NCBI RefSeq assembly: GCF_900091505.1
Contig: NZ_LT607409.1
Location: 2,666,001-2,730,000, forward strand
Source of the DNA: Micromonospora chokoriensis
Lineage (GTDB): Bacteria > Actinomycetota > Actinomycetes > Mycobacteriales > Micromonosporaceae
Direction: 5' to 3'
DNA length: 64,000 bases
Shown here: positions 7,771-17,844 of the stretch, piece after piece
How the letters are laid out: every line of letters starts with the position of its first letter
How positions within the stretch are numbered: position 1 is the stretch's first letter
Position numbers and translations under genes: made by a program
The notes under the pieces: generated by a model
What the model saw: only the letters and a program-made list of their open reading frames with translations
What the model was told of the DNA's origin: nothing
Databases searched by the model: none

Positions 7771-8916
7771 GTGGCCAGGGACTACTACGGCATTCTCGGC
7801 GTGAGCCGGGAAGCCTCCGATGACGAGATCAAGCGCGCCTACCGCAAGCTGGCGCGCCAGTTCCACCCGGACGTCAATCCGGACCCGGAGGCTCAGGAGA
7901 AGTTCAAGGACATCAACGCCGCGTACGAGGTCCTCTCGGACGACCGGAAGCGGCAGATCGTCGACCTCGGTGGCGACCCGCTCGCCCCCGGTGGCGGTGG
8001 CGCGGGAGGCCCCGGTGGGCCCGGTGGCGCGGGCCCGTTCGTCGGTTTCCAGGACATCATGGACGCCTTCTTCGGCGGCGCCGGGGGCAACGCCCGTGGC
8101 CCGCGTCCGCGGACCCGTCCGGGCGCCGACGCGATCCTGCGACTCGAACTCGACCTGCACGAGACGGCGTTCGGCGTCGAGGCGCCGATCACCGTCGACA
8201 CCGCTGTGCTCTGCACCACCTGCTCCGGCGCGGGCACGGCCGCCGGCACCCACCTGGCGACCTGCGAGGCGTGCGCCGGTCGGGGCGAGGTGCAGTCGGT
8301 GCAGCGCACCTTCCTCGGCCAGGTGGTCTCCGCCCGGCCGTGCACGGTGTGCCAGGGCTACGGCACCACCATCCCGCACCCCTGCCCCACCTGTGCCGGC
8401 GACGGCCGGGTGCGCACCCGCCGCTCGCTGACCGTCAAGATCCCGGCCGGCGTCGAGGACGGCATGCGGATCCGGCTGGCCCAGCAGGGCGAGGTCGGCC
8501 CGGGCGGCGGCACCGCCGGCGACCTCTACGTGGAGATCCACGAGCGGCCGCACGACGTCTACTCCCGCAAGGGCGACGACCTGCACTGCCGGGTCACCGT
8601 GCCGATGACCGCGGCGGCGCTGGGCACCCGGCTGACCATCAAGACCCTGGACAGCGAGGAGACCGTCGACGTCAAGGCCGGCACCCAGCCGGCCAGCACG
8701 CTGCGTCTGCGCGCCCGGGGCGTACCGCACCTGCGCGGCACCGGCCGGGGCGACCTCTACGTGCACCTGGACGTGCGGACCCCGACCAAGCTCGACCCGG
8801 ACCAGGAGAAGATGCTGCGCGACTTCGCCAAGACCCGCGGTGAGGAGGTCGCCGAGCTGTCCAAGCAGGGCGGCTTCTTCTCCCGGATGCGCGACGCGTT
8901 CAACGGGCACGCCTGA
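7771..8916 (+). CDS. dnaJ: molecular chaperone DnaJ
   Basis: A full-length type I DnaJ of 381 residues: J domain with the HPD motif (QFHPDVN, about residue 33), a Gly-rich linker (about 70-92), and four CxxCxGxG zinc motifs ([32 protein letters not shown]), then the C-terminal substrate-binding domain. It corresponds to the DnaJ2 paralogue that sits beside hrcA in actinobacteria. The GTG start giving [11 protein letters not shown] fits the family N-terminus; an in-frame ATG 18 nt upstream is an alternative. Confidence 0.95.
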   Translation: MARDYYGILGVSREASDDEIKRAYRKLARQFHPDVNPDPEAQEKFKDINAAYEVLSDDRKRQIVDLGGDPLAPGGGGAGGPGGPGGAGPFVGFQDIMDAFFGGAGGNARGPRPRTRPGADAILRLELDLHETAFGVEAPITVDTAVLCTTCSGAGTAAGTHLATCEACAGRGEVQSVQRTFLGQVVSARPCTVCQGYGTTIPHPCPTCAGDGRVRTRRSLTVKIPAGVEDGMRIRLAQQGEVGPGGGTAGDLYVEIHERPHDVYSRKGDDLHCRVTVPMTAAALGTRLTIKTLDSEETVDVKAGTQPASTLRLRARGVPHLRGTGRGDLYVHLDVRTPTKLDPDQEKMLRDFAKTRGEEVAELSKQGGFFSRMRDAFNGHA

Positions 8917-8917
8917 G

Positions 8918-9652
8918 GTGTCCGCGCCGCTGTTCCTGGTCGAGGCGCTGCCCACCGACGACGCGCTGACCCTCGCGGGTCCGGAGGGGCACCACGCGGC
9001 CACCGTGCAGCGGCTGCGCGTCGGCGAGGAGCTGCTGCTCGCCGACGGGCGCGGCGGCACCGCCACCGCCGTGGTCACCGCCGTCGGCCGGGGCAGCCTG
9101 GAGGTCACCATCACCTCCCGGGGGTACGCGGACGCGCCCGTACCCCGGATCGTCACCGTGCAGGGCATCGCGAAGGGCGACCGGGGCGAGTTGGCGGTGC
9201 AGGCGATGACCGAGGTCGGCGTCGACGAGATCGTGCCGTGGGCGGCGTCGCGCTCGGTGACCCAGTGGCGCGGCGACCGGGGCGTACGCGCGCGGGAGAA
9301 GTGGGTGGCGACGGCCCGGGAGGCTGCCAAGCAGTCCCGCCGGCCGTGGTTGCCGGTGGTGGCCGGCGCGCCCGACGAGTCGACCGCCACGGTGGCCCGT
9401 CGGATCGCCGGTGCCGCCGCCGCGTTCGTGCTGCACGAGGAGGCCGACGAGCGGCTGACCACCGCCGACCTGCCGACCGCCGGTGAGATCGTCCTGGTGG
9501 TCGGCCCGGAGGGTGGCATCGCCCCGGCCGAGCTGACCGCGTTCCGCGAGGCCGGCGGCCGGCCGGTGCGACTCGGGCCGGCCGTGCTGCGCACCTCGAC
9601 CGCCGGCGTGGCGGCGCTCAGCGTGCTCGCCACCCGCCTCGGCCGCTGGTGA
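8918..9652 (+). CDS. rsmE: 16S rRNA (uracil-1498-N3)-methyltransferase RsmE
   Basis: A 244-residue RsmE of the SPOUT superfamily, methylating U1498 of 16S rRNA. Family blocks: GPEGHHAATVQRLRVGE (N-terminal PUA-like), AVQAMTEVGVDEIVPW, and VVGPEGGIAPAE with RLGPAVLRTSTAGVAAL forming the knotted SAM site. The GTG start lies 1 nt after the dnaJ stop, so translation is probably coupled. Its 3' end faces the convergent ppk2 gene with only 4 bp between. Confidence 0.95.
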   Translation: MSAPLFLVEALPTDDALTLAGPEGHHAATVQRLRVGEELLLADGRGGTATAVVTAVGRGSLEVTITSRGYADAPVPRIVTVQGIAKGDRGELAVQAMTEVGVDEIVPWAASRSVTQWRGDRGVRAREKWVATAREAAKQSRRPWLPVVAGAPDESTATVARRIAGAAAAFVLHEEADERLTTADLPTAGEIVLVVGPEGGIAPAELTAFREAGGRPVRLGPAVLRTSTAGVAALSVLATRLGRW

Positions 9653-9656
9653 CCGT

Positions 9657-10568
9657 TCAGGGCCTGGGGAACACCGGCACGACCTCCTCCTCCGGCCCCA
9701 GGTCCAGCCCGGCGTTTCCGATGATCTGCGGGTCCGGTGTGCCGACCACCTCCGGATCCTTGCCGGCGTAGTCGAAGCGGTTCAGCACGTGCCGCATGGC
9801 CTCCAGTCGGGCCCGCTTCTTGTCGTTGCTCTTCACCACCGTCCACGGCGCGTCGGCCGTGTCGGTCCAGAAGAACATCGCCTCCTTGGCCTCCGTGTAG
9901 TCGTCCCAGCGGTCCAGCGAGGCGATGTCCATCGGGGACAGCTTCCACTGCCGGACCGGGTCGACCTGGCGGATCGCGAACCGGGTGCGCTGCTCGTTCT
10001 GGGAGACGGAGAACCAGAACTTGACCAGTCGGATGCCCGAGCGCACCAGCATCCGCTCCAGCTCCGGGGCCTGACGCAGGAACTCCAGGTACTCCTTGCG
10101 GCCACAGAAGCCCATCACCCGCTCGACGCCGGCCCTGTTGTACCAGGACCTGTCGAACAGCACGATCTCACCGGCCGCCGGCAGGTGCGCCAGCCACCGC
10201 TGGAAGTACCACTGGCCGGCTTCCCGTTCGTCCGGCTTGGCGAGTGCCACGACCGACGCGCCGCGCGGGTTGAGGTGCTCCATGAAGCGCTTGATGGTGC
10301 CGCCCTTGCCGGCCGCGTCCCGGCCCTCGAAGATGACCAGCAGCCGCTCTCCGGACTCCTTGATCCAGTCCTGGAGCTTCAACAGCTCGATCTGGAGCAG
10401 CCGCTTGTCCCGGTCGTACTCGTCACGGTCCATCCGGTCGTCGTACGGGTAGTCCTCCCGCCACGTGTCGACGGGAGTCCCGTCGGATCGGAGCAGGACG
10501 GGGTCGTCGTCGTGGCCGTCGGCCACCCGGTAGTCGGCAGTGAGGTCCAGCAGCGCGGAGTCGGCCAT
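9657..10568 (-). CDS. ppk2: polyphosphate kinase 2 family protein
   Basis: A 303-residue PPK2. Walker A is GRDAAGKGG (about 82-90) and the lid/Walker B block is FDRSWYNRAGVERVMGF. PPK2 enzymes phosphorylate nucleoside di- or monophosphates with polyphosphate or the reverse; one-domain forms of this length with GRDAAGKGGT resemble class I (NDP to NTP). The sequence alone does not settle the direction or nucleotide. Monocistronic, convergent with rsmE. Confidence 0.92.
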   Translation of the reverse strand: MADSALLDLTADYRVADGHDDDPVLLRSDGTPVDTWREDYPYDDRMDRDEYDRDKRLLQIELLKLQDWIKESGERLLVIFEGRDAAGKGGTIKRFMEHLNPRGASVVALAKPDEREAGQWYFQRWLAHLPAAGEIVLFDRSWYNRAGVERVMGFCGRKEYLEFLRQAPELERMLVRSGIRLVKFWFSVSQNEQRTRFAIRQVDPVRQWKLSPMDIASLDRWDDYTEAKEAMFFWTDTADAPWTVVKSNDKKRARLEAMRHVLNRFDYAGKDPEVVGTPDPQIIGNAGLDLGPEEEVVPVFPRP

Positions 10569-10640
10569 GTCGGAGGCCTTTACCCGCCCGTGTGCCGCGA
10601 GCCACCTGTTCGACCGGGTGACTTGCCGCCGCGTGTGGGA

Positions 10641-11402
10641 TCAGCTGCGCAGGTAGGAGGCACCGTTGAGATCGACGATCGTGCCGGACGTCCACTCGGC
10701 CTGCGGCGAGGCCAGCCAGTGCACGGCGGCCGCGATCTCCTCCGGTCGGCCCACCCGGTCGAACGGGCTCTGCGCCCGGATCGCCGCGCCCTGCTCGCCG
10801 TCCAGGTACTCGGTGACCATGTCCGTCGCCACGAAGCCCGGCGCGACGGTGGCGACAGCGATGCCGTACGGCGCGAGCGCCACGGCGAGGGACTGACCCA
10901 ACGCGTTCAGCCCCGCCTTGCTGGCACCGTACGCCGGCTGGTGCGGCTCGCCGCGGAACGCGCCCCGGGACGAGACGTTGACGATCCGCCCGCCACTGTC
11001 GCGCATGTGCTGGGCGGCGCACCAGATGACGTTGCCGGCACCGGTCAGGTTGGTCTCCACCACCTGCCGCCAGCGCTTCTGCCACTCCTCGTACGAGGCG
11101 CCGAAGATCGGGTGCGGGTCGTCCCGGTCGCCGTACGTCCCGGCGTTGTTCACCAGGACGTCCAACCCGCCGAGCGCCTCGGCCGCCCGGTCCACCATGG
11201 CCCGTACCGCGTCCGGGTCGGTGAGGTCCGCGCGGACCACCACGTGCCCGGCGCCGGGGAGCCGCCCGCGCACCTCCTCGGCCGCGTCGGCGGAGTCCCG
11301 GTGGTGGATCGCCACCCGGTCGCCGCTCTCGGCGAACGCCCGCGCGACGGCGGCACCGATCCCGCGCGAGGCTCCGGTCACGAGTACCGCCCGATCCGTC
11401 AT
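10641..11402 (-). CDS. SDR-family oxidoreductase (FabG-like)
   Basis: A classical SDR of 253 residues with intact motifs: TGASRGIG nucleotide-binding loop, NNAG, catalytic serine in NVSSRG, and YGASK (YxxxK). FabG-like 3-oxoacyl reductase activity is possible, but these proteins are diverse. The start MTDRAVLVTG is preferred because it abuts the Rossmann strand; an ATG three codons upstream (MAGMTDR) is equally open. Unlike the SDR at 2883 the tetrad is complete. It is divergent from the HIT gene with 46 bp between. Confidence 0.9.
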   Translation of the reverse strand: MTDRAVLVTGASRGIGAAVARAFAESGDRVAIHHRDSADAAEEVRGRLPGAGHVVVRADLTDPDAVRAMVDRAAEALGGLDVLVNNAGTYGDRDDPHPIFGASYEEWQKRWRQVVETNLTGAGNVIWCAAQHMRDSGGRIVNVSSRGAFRGEPHQPAYGASKAGLNALGQSLAVALAPYGIAVATVAPGFVATDMVTEYLDGEQGAAIRAQSPFDRVGRPEEIAAAVHWLASPQAEWTSGTIVDLNGASYLRS

Positions 11403-11436
11403 GCCGGCCATCCTGCCCGAGCCGCGAGCGGGTCCT

Positions 11437-11442
11437 TACACT
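11437..11442 (+). promoter_or_regulatory. -10 box of a leaderless promoter (HIT gene)
   Basis: TACACT followed by 6 nt and then ATG at 11449. This spacing puts the transcription start at or next to the A of ATG, so the mRNA is probably leaderless; no SD is present. Confidence 0.6.
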
Positions 11443-11448
11443 GCCCCG

Positions 11449-11808
11449 ATGGGATCCGACTGCCTGTTCTGCCGCATCGTCGCCGGGGAGATCCCGGCCA
11501 CCGTGGTCCGGGAGACCGACACCACGCTCGCCTTCCGCGACATCGACCCGAAGGCGCCCGTGCACGTCCTGGTCATTCCGAAGGAGCACTACGCCGACGT
11601 CGCCACCCTCGCGCAGGGTGACCCGGCGCTGGCCGCCGACGTGTTGGCGACGTCCGCCGCCGTGGCCGAGGACGAGGGTCTGCTCGGCGACGGTTTCCGG
11701 TTGATGTTCAACACCGGCGCGTACGGCGGTCAGGAGGTGTTCCACGTGCACGCGCACCTGCTCGGTGGTGCGCCGCTCGGCCCGATGCTCGCCCGGGACC
11801 TGGCATGA
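11449..11808 (+). CDS. HIT family protein (histidine triad)
   Basis: A 119-residue HIT protein of the HINT branch: an N-terminal CLFCRIVAGEIPA with a CxxC pair, and the histidine triad HVHAHLLGG near the C-terminus. Members hydrolyse nucleoside phosphoramidates or adenylated substrates. The start at MGSDCLFC is supported by a leaderless -10 box and by alignment to HINT N-termini. The stop codon runs straight into a repetitive segment. Confidence 0.93.
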   Translation: MGSDCLFCRIVAGEIPATVVRETDTTLAFRDIDPKAPVHVLVIPKEHYADVATLAQGDPALAADVLATSAAVAEDEGLLGDGFRLMFNTGAYGGQEVFHVHAHLLGGAPLGPMLARDLA

Positions 11809-11884
11809 GCGAGCGCAGCGAGCGAATCATCGGGCTCGGTGCGGAGGTGTCTCGTGGCGGCACGCAGCGAAGCGGAGTGACGGC
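11809..11884. repeat. GAGCGAGCGCAGCGAGCG-type intergenic repeat
   Basis: The gap between the HIT and serine hydrolase genes is built from GAGCG/AGCGAG units (GAGCGAGCGCAGCGAGCG) and ends in CGCAGCGAAGCGGAGTG. I recall similar strings as dispersed intergenic repeats in Micromonospora and Streptomyces genomes, but this is from memory. It may be a REP-like element; the GTG of the next gene lies at its edge. Confidence 0.5.
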
Positions 11885-13273
11885 GTGAGCGAACCCGACC
11901 GTCGCGTGCACGAGCACCTGGGTCGACTCGTCCGGCAGGTGCAGGCCGACGCCCGGGTGCCGGCGGTGTCGGTGGCGCTGCACCGGGCCGACCGGCCGCT
12001 CTGGACGTGCACCGTCGGCGAGACCGGCACCGACAGCCCGTTGACGCCGGACACCCAGTTCCGGATCGGCTCGGTCACGAAGACCTTCACCGCGGTGCTC
12101 ACCCTCCAGTGCCGCGACGACGGGCTGCTGGACCTGGACGACCCGGTGGGTCGGCACCTGGACCTGCCCGCACACGGCGAGCTGACCGTGCGCCGGTTGC
12201 TGTCGCACACCGCCGGCCTGCAACGCGAGCCGTTCGGCGACGTGTGGGACAGCCTGCGCGCACCGGACGACGACCGGTTGGTGGCGGAGCTGGAACGGGC
12301 CGAGCGGGTGCTGCCGACCGGCCGCCGGTTCCACTACTCCAACCTGGGCATGGCCGTGCTCGGTCGACTGGTCGCCCGGCTGCGCGGCGAGAGCTGGGCG
12401 CAGGCGCTCACCGAGCGGATCCTGACGCCGCTCGGGCTGACCGACACCACGGTGACCCCCCGACCGACGGCGGCCACCGGATTCCTGGTCGACGCGTACT
12501 CCGACGAGGCGCACCCGGAGCCACCGACCGACTTCGGCGCTGTCGGTCCGGCCGCGCAGCTCTGGAGCACCGCCACCGACATGGCGCGGTGGGCGGCGTT
12601 CCTGGCCGACCCGGTGGCACTGGACCCGGCCGGCGCGGTGCTCGCCCCCGCGACGCTGGACGAGATGCGCTGGCCGGTGACCACCACCGACGAGACGCTC
12701 TGGGGCGCGGGCTTCGGGCTCGGGCTGCTCCTGATCCCGCAGGGCGAACGGGTGATGCACGTGGGGCACGACGGGGCGATGCCCGGTTTCCTCGCCGGCG
12801 TGTACGGCCGCAGGGGAGGCGACGGCACGGCCGGTGCGATGGGCGCTGCGGTGCTCGGCTCGTCCGGTACGGCGGCCGAACTGTTCGACCTGACGCACCG
12901 GCTGCTCGCCGCGGCGGTCGAGCGGGATCCGGCCGACATCACGCCGTGGCGGCCGGGGGCACCCGCGCCGGCGGCAGTGCGGGGGATGCTCGGCCGCTGG
13001 TGGGGGGAGGGTTCCGAGTACGTCTTCTCCTGGCACGACGGATCCCTGCGGGCGCGTGGGGTGGGGGACCCGGCCGGACGTCCTCCGGCGGTCTTCGTGC
13101 CCCTGCCGGACCAGCCTGACGTGTTCCGTACGGCGTCCGGTCGGGAGGTCGGTGAGCTGCTGCGACTGACCCGGGACGAGGCCGGCGTGGTGGTCCGGAT
13201 GCACTGGGCGACGTACCGGTTCACCCGCCACCAGGAGACCTTCGACAGGTACGACTTCCGGGCCGGGCGTTGA
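11885..13273 (+). CDS. serine hydrolase, beta-lactamase/PBP4*-like fold
   Basis: A 462-residue class C beta-lactamase-family hydrolase. The active-site motifs are SVTK (S63-K66), YSN (HYSNLGM) and HxG in HVGHDGAMPG. No signal peptide, so cytoplasmic action is likely, against D-peptides, esters or amides. The ~100 residues after the catalytic domain resemble the C-terminal beta domain found in many such hydrolases. The start is the GTG giving MSEPDRRVHE; the weak SD makes it provisional. Confidence 0.88.
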   Translation: MSEPDRRVHEHLGRLVRQVQADARVPAVSVALHRADRPLWTCTVGETGTDSPLTPDTQFRIGSVTKTFTAVLTLQCRDDGLLDLDDPVGRHLDLPAHGELTVRRLLSHTAGLQREPFGDVWDSLRAPDDDRLVAELERAERVLPTGRRFHYSNLGMAVLGRLVARLRGESWAQALTERILTPLGLTDTTVTPRPTAATGFLVDAYSDEAHPEPPTDFGAVGPAAQLWSTATDMARWAAFLADPVALDPAGAVLAPATLDEMRWPVTTTDETLWGAGFGLGLLLIPQGERVMHVGHDGAMPGFLAGVYGRRGGDGTAGAMGAAVLGSSGTAAELFDLTHRLLAAAVERDPADITPWRPGAPAPAAVRGMLGRWWGEGSEYVFSWHDGSLRARGVGDPAGRPPAVFVPLPDQPDVFRTASGREVGELLRLTRDEAGVVVRMHWATYRFTRHQETFDRYDFRAGR

Positions 13274-13403
13274 TCGCGGCCAGCGGAAATGGGCGCGATG
13301 CGGCCCGCGTCGAACGGATACGATGGGTGCAACGTCCGCACGTCGGCCAGCAGGCCGGCGCCGAGATCGAGAGCAGGTGGCGCAGGGCCCTTCGGCCCGA
13401 CCT

Positions 13404-14462
<1,059 letters not shown>

Positions 14463-14477
14463 AGCAGAGGAAAGCAG

Positions 14478-14951
14478 TTGTCCATCGAGATCGCCAACGA
14501 GTCCGGTGTCGACGTCGACACCGACGCCGTGCTCGCCGTCGCCCGGCACGCCCTCGACGAGATGGGGGTCAACCCCCTCGCCGAGCTGTCCGTGCTGCTG
14601 GTCGACGTCGAGTACATGACCGAGCTGAACCACCACTGGATGGGCGGCGACGGGCCGACCGACGTGCTCGCCTTCCCCATGGACGAGGGCAGCGTCGACC
14701 ACGGCCCGGGTGAGTCCGCGCCGGCCGGCGGCGAGCCCGCCCTGCTCGGCGACATCGTGCTGTGCCCCGAGGTCGCGGCCAAGCAGGCGGCGACGGCCGG
14801 GCACACGCCCGCCGACGAGCTGCACCTGCTCACCGTGCACGGGGTGCTGCACCTGCTCGGTTACGACCACGCCGAGCCGGAGGAGGAGCGGGAGATGTTC
14901 GGGCTCCAGGCTCGGCTGCTGGCCAGCTGGCGGTCGACCCGCACCCAGTGA
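14478..14951 (+). CDS. ybeY: rRNA maturation endoribonuclease YbeY
   Basis: A 157-residue YbeY with the zinc site [11 protein letters not shown] (HxxxHxxxxxH). It takes part in 16S rRNA 3' maturation and 70S quality control. The start codon is TTG (TTG TCC ATC GAG ATC), with AGAGGA 8-12 nt upstream; no ATG or GTG fits better. A ~12-residue Gly/Pro/Ala-rich insert ([10 protein letters not shown]) lies between the FPMDE and DIVLCPE blocks. It overlaps corC by 1 nt. Confidence 0.94.
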   Translation: MSIEIANESGVDVDTDAVLAVARHALDEMGVNPLAELSVLLVDVEYMTELNHHWMGGDGPTDVLAFPMDEGSVDHGPGESAPAGGEPALLGDIVLCPEVAAKQAATAGHTPADELHLLTVHGVLHLLGYDHAEPEEEREMFGLQARLLASWRSTRTQ

Positions 14952-16375
14952 TGTCCACTCCTCCGTTACTCGCGGCCGGTGCCACCGCCGGCCTTCCTGA
15001 CCTTCAGCTGATCGTCTTCGCGGCCGGCCTGGTGGTGCTGGCCGGTCTGATCGCGATGACCGAGGCGGCACTCGCCGCGGTCTCGCCGGCGCGAGCCGCC
15101 GAGCTGGCCCGCGACGGTGTGCGTGGCGCCAGGACCCTCCAGGTCGTCGCCGGCGACGTCGTCCGGCACCTCAACCTGCTCCTGCTCCTGCGACTGCTCG
15201 CCGAGTTGACCGCCACCACGCTCGTCGCGTTGGTCGCGGTGGACAGCTTCGGCGCGGGCTGGCGGGCCGCGCTGGTGACCGCCGGCGCGATGACGGTGGT
15301 CAGCTTCGTGGTGGTCGGCGTCGCGCCGCGCACCATCGGCCGACAGCACGCGTACGCGGTGGGTCGGGCGGTCGCACCGATGGTCCGCTGGCTGGGCCGG
15401 GCGCTCAACCCGCTCGCGTCGTTGCTGATCCTGATCGGCAACGCGGTCACCCCGGGGCGCGGCTTCCGGGAGGGGCCGTTCGCCACCCAGGTGGAGTTGC
15501 GCGAGCTCGTCGACCTGGCCGAGCAGCGCGGCGTGGTCGAGCACGGCGAACGTCAAATGATCCACTCGGTGTTCGCGCTCGGCGACACCATCGCCCGCGA
15601 AGTGATGGTGCCGCGTACGGAGATGGTGTGGATCGAGGAGGGCAAGACGCTGGCGCAGGCGCTGGTGCTCTTCCTGCGCTCCGGTTTCTCCCGCATCCCG
15701 GTGATCGGCGAGAGCGTCGACGACGTGTTGGGTGTGCTCTACCTCAAGGACCTGATCCGTCGCTCCCGGGGCGGCGACCCGCAGGCCGAGCAGTTGCCGG
15801 TGGCCGAGTTGATGCGCCCGGCGACCTTCGTGCCGGAGTCCAAGCCGGTCGACGACCTGCTGTCGGAGATGCAGGCGGCCCGCAACCACCTGGTCATCGT
15901 CGTCGACGAGTACGGCGGCACCGGCGGTCTGGTCACCATCGAGGACATCCTGGAGGAAATCGTCGGTGAGATCACCGACGAGTACGATGTCGAACGCCCG
16001 CCCGTCGAACGTCTGACGGACTCCTCGGTGCGGGTGACCGCCCGCCTGCCGGTGGAGACCCTGGGCGAGATGTTCGACACCGACCTGCCCACCGACGAGG
16101 TGGAGACGGTCGGTGGCCTGCTCGCCCAGTCGCTGGGGCGGGTGCCGATCCCCGGTGCGGAGGTCGAGGTCGCCGGCCTCCGGTTGGTCGCCGAGGGCAC
16201 CACCGGCCGGCGAAACCGGATCGACACCGTCCTGGTCAGCAGGGCCGAGCCGGGCGACGACCACGACACCGCGGGGCGGCACGAGAAGGACACCGCGGGG
16301 CGCGGCGAGCACGCCGGCCCCGGGGACGACACGGACAACTACCGAGACGACGAGAGGCAATCCGCCGATGCCTGA
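14951..16375 (+). CDS. HlyC/CorC-type transporter-associated protein (CNNM/DUF21, CBS domains)
   Basis: A 474-residue membrane protein: DUF21 transmembrane region (about residues 10-150, four hydrophobic segments), then two CBS domains ([15 protein letters not shown] ..., [14 protein letters not shown] ...) and a CorC_HlyC C-terminal domain ([15 protein letters not shown]). The family is tied to Mg2+/Co2+ transport; the M. tuberculosis counterpart is Rv2366c. The last ~50 residues are a charged, His/Asp-rich tail. ATG overlaps the ybeY stop (ATGA type), so translation is coupled. Confidence 0.92.
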   Translation: MSTPPLLAAGATAGLPDLQLIVFAAGLVVLAGLIAMTEAALAAVSPARAAELARDGVRGARTLQVVAGDVVRHLNLLLLLRLLAELTATTLVALVAVDSFGAGWRAALVTAGAMTVVSFVVVGVAPRTIGRQHAYAVGRAVAPMVRWLGRALNPLASLLILIGNAVTPGRGFREGPFATQVELRELVDLAEQRGVVEHGERQMIHSVFALGDTIAREVMVPRTEMVWIEEGKTLAQALVLFLRSGFSRIPVIGESVDDVLGVLYLKDLIRRSRGGDPQAEQLPVAELMRPATFVPESKPVDDLLSEMQAARNHLVIVVDEYGGTGGLVTIEDILEEIVGEITDEYDVERPPVERLTDSSVRVTARLPVETLGEMFDTDLPTDEVETVGGLLAQSLGRVPIPGAEVEVAGLRLVAEGTTGRRNRIDTVLVSRAEPGDDHDTAGRHEKDTAGRGEHAGPGDDTDNYRDDERQSADA

Positions 16376-16754
16376 CACACCCGCCGCGCCCACCGCACAA
16401 CCCACCCCCACCGCGGCGGTCGCGTTGAGCGCCGAGGACGGCAAGCTCGTCGTCCTGGCCCGGGGCGCCCGCGCGCGGGTCGGTGCCGTGGAGGGCGCCG
16501 CGGTCCGGGATCAGGACGGGCGGACGTACGCGGCGGCCAGTGTCGCGCTGCCCTCGCTGACCCTCACCGCGTTGCAGTTGGCGGTCGCGTCGGCGGTGGC
16601 GGCCGGGGCGAGCCGGCTGGAGGCCGCGGTGGTGGTGACCGAGGCGTCGACGCTGGACGGCGCCGGTCACGCGGCGGTGCGCGACCTCGCTGGCGACGCC
16701 CCGATCCACGTTGCCGCACCCGACGGCACGGTCCTCGGCACGGTGACCCAGTGA
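16368..16754 (+). CDS. small deaminase-like protein without catalytic motifs
   Basis: A 128-residue protein at the position of Rv2365c between corC and era. It has a Pro/Thr/Ala-rich start, then a fold that reads like a cytidine deaminase (GRTYAAASVALPSLTLTALQLAVASAVAAGA), but the zinc motifs HxE and PCxxC are absent: there is no cysteine. So it is probably a pseudoenzyme or an RNA/ribosome-associated cofactor of Era. It overlaps corC by 8 nt and era by 4 nt (GTGA), so it is translated as part of the operon. Confidence 0.8.
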   Translation: MPDTPAAPTAQPTPTAAVALSAEDGKLVVLARGARARVGAVEGAAVRDQDGRTYAAASVALPSLTLTALQLAVASAVAAGASRLEAAVVVTEASTLDGAGHAAVRDLAGDAPIHVAAPDGTVLGTVTQ

Positions 16755-17656
16755 GTCCCGTGCAGGACCCGGAGGCCCGGCCGTACCGTGCCGGTTTCGG
16801 CTGTTTCGTCGGTCGGCCCAACGCGGGCAAGTCGACGTTGACCAACGCCATCGTCGGCACCAAGATCGCGATCACCTCGAACAAGCCGCAGACCACCCGG
16901 CACGTCATCCGTGCCGTGCTGCACCGCCCGGAGTCGCAGCTGGTCCTGGTCGACACCCCGGGCCTGCACCGCCCCCGGACGCTGCTCGGCGAGCGCCTCA
17001 ACGACCTGGTCCGGTCCACCTGGACGGAGGTCGACGTGATCGGCCTCTGCATCCCGGCGAACGAGCCGGTCGGGCGCGGTGACAAGTTCATCACCGGCGA
17101 GCTGGCCGGGTTGAAGGCGACAGTGCTGGCGGTGGTCACCAAGACCGACCTGGTGGACAAGCGCCAACTGGCCGAGCAGTTGCTCGCGGTCAGCAAGATG
17201 GGAGACTTCGCCGAGATCGTGCCGGTGAGCGCGGTGGCCGGGCACCAGGTGGACACTCTGGTCGACGTGATGACGAAATATCTGCCGCCGTCGCCGCAGC
17301 TCTACCCGGACGACATGCTGACCGACGATCCCGAGCAGGTTCTCGTCGCGGAGCTGATCCGGGAGGCCGCGCTGGAGGGGGTTCGTGACGAGCTCCCGCA
17401 CTCCATCGCCGTGGTGGTCGAGGAGATGATCCCCGAGGGCCAGGTCATGAAGATCTACGCCGACCTGTACGTGGAGCGGCCCAGCCAGAAGGCCATCGTT
17501 CTCGGTCACAAGGCGAGCCGGCTCAAGGAGGTCGGCACCAACGCCCGCCGGCAGATCGAGGAGCTGCTGGGCGGCCGGGTCTATCTCGACCTGCACGTAC
17601 GGGTCGCGAAGGACTGGCAGCGCGACCCGAGGCAGCTGCGCAAGCTGGGCTTCTGA
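16751..17656 (+). CDS. era: GTPase Era
   Basis: A 301-residue Era GTPase. G1 is GRPNAGKS (about 21-28), G3 is DTPG, G4 is TKTD; a C-terminal KH domain (VIVLGHKASRLKEVGTNAR..., about 240-285) binds the 3' end of 16S rRNA. It acts in 30S assembly. The GTG start overlaps the previous stop by 4 nt. It closes the phoH-ybeY-corC-deaminase-like-era operon and is followed by a 188-bp gap before the acyltransferase gene. Confidence 0.96.
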   Translation: MSPVQDPEARPYRAGFGCFVGRPNAGKSTLTNAIVGTKIAITSNKPQTTRHVIRAVLHRPESQLVLVDTPGLHRPRTLLGERLNDLVRSTWTEVDVIGLCIPANEPVGRGDKFITGELAGLKATVLAVVTKTDLVDKRQLAEQLLAVSKMGDFAEIVPVSAVAGHQVDTLVDVMTKYLPPSPQLYPDDMLTDDPEQVLVAELIREAALEGVRDELPHSIAVVVEEMIPEGQVMKIYADLYVERPSQKAIVLGHKASRLKEVGTNARRQIEELLGGRVYLDLHVRVAKDWQRDPRQLRKLGF

Positions 17657-17844
17657 CCCCACCGCACCGACCGGTCGGCCGATCGGGCCGGCCGGCGCGG
17701 GTACGGCTGTCGTCGTACCCCATGATCGTCTTCGGTCATGTCGGTGGAGAGATTCACGTTCGGTCGGGGGTGCTGTCCGTTTCGCGCGGGCACCGCGCAG
17801 GGTAGGGGAACGACGCCAAGCGTCCCCGACCGAGATGCAGGCTG

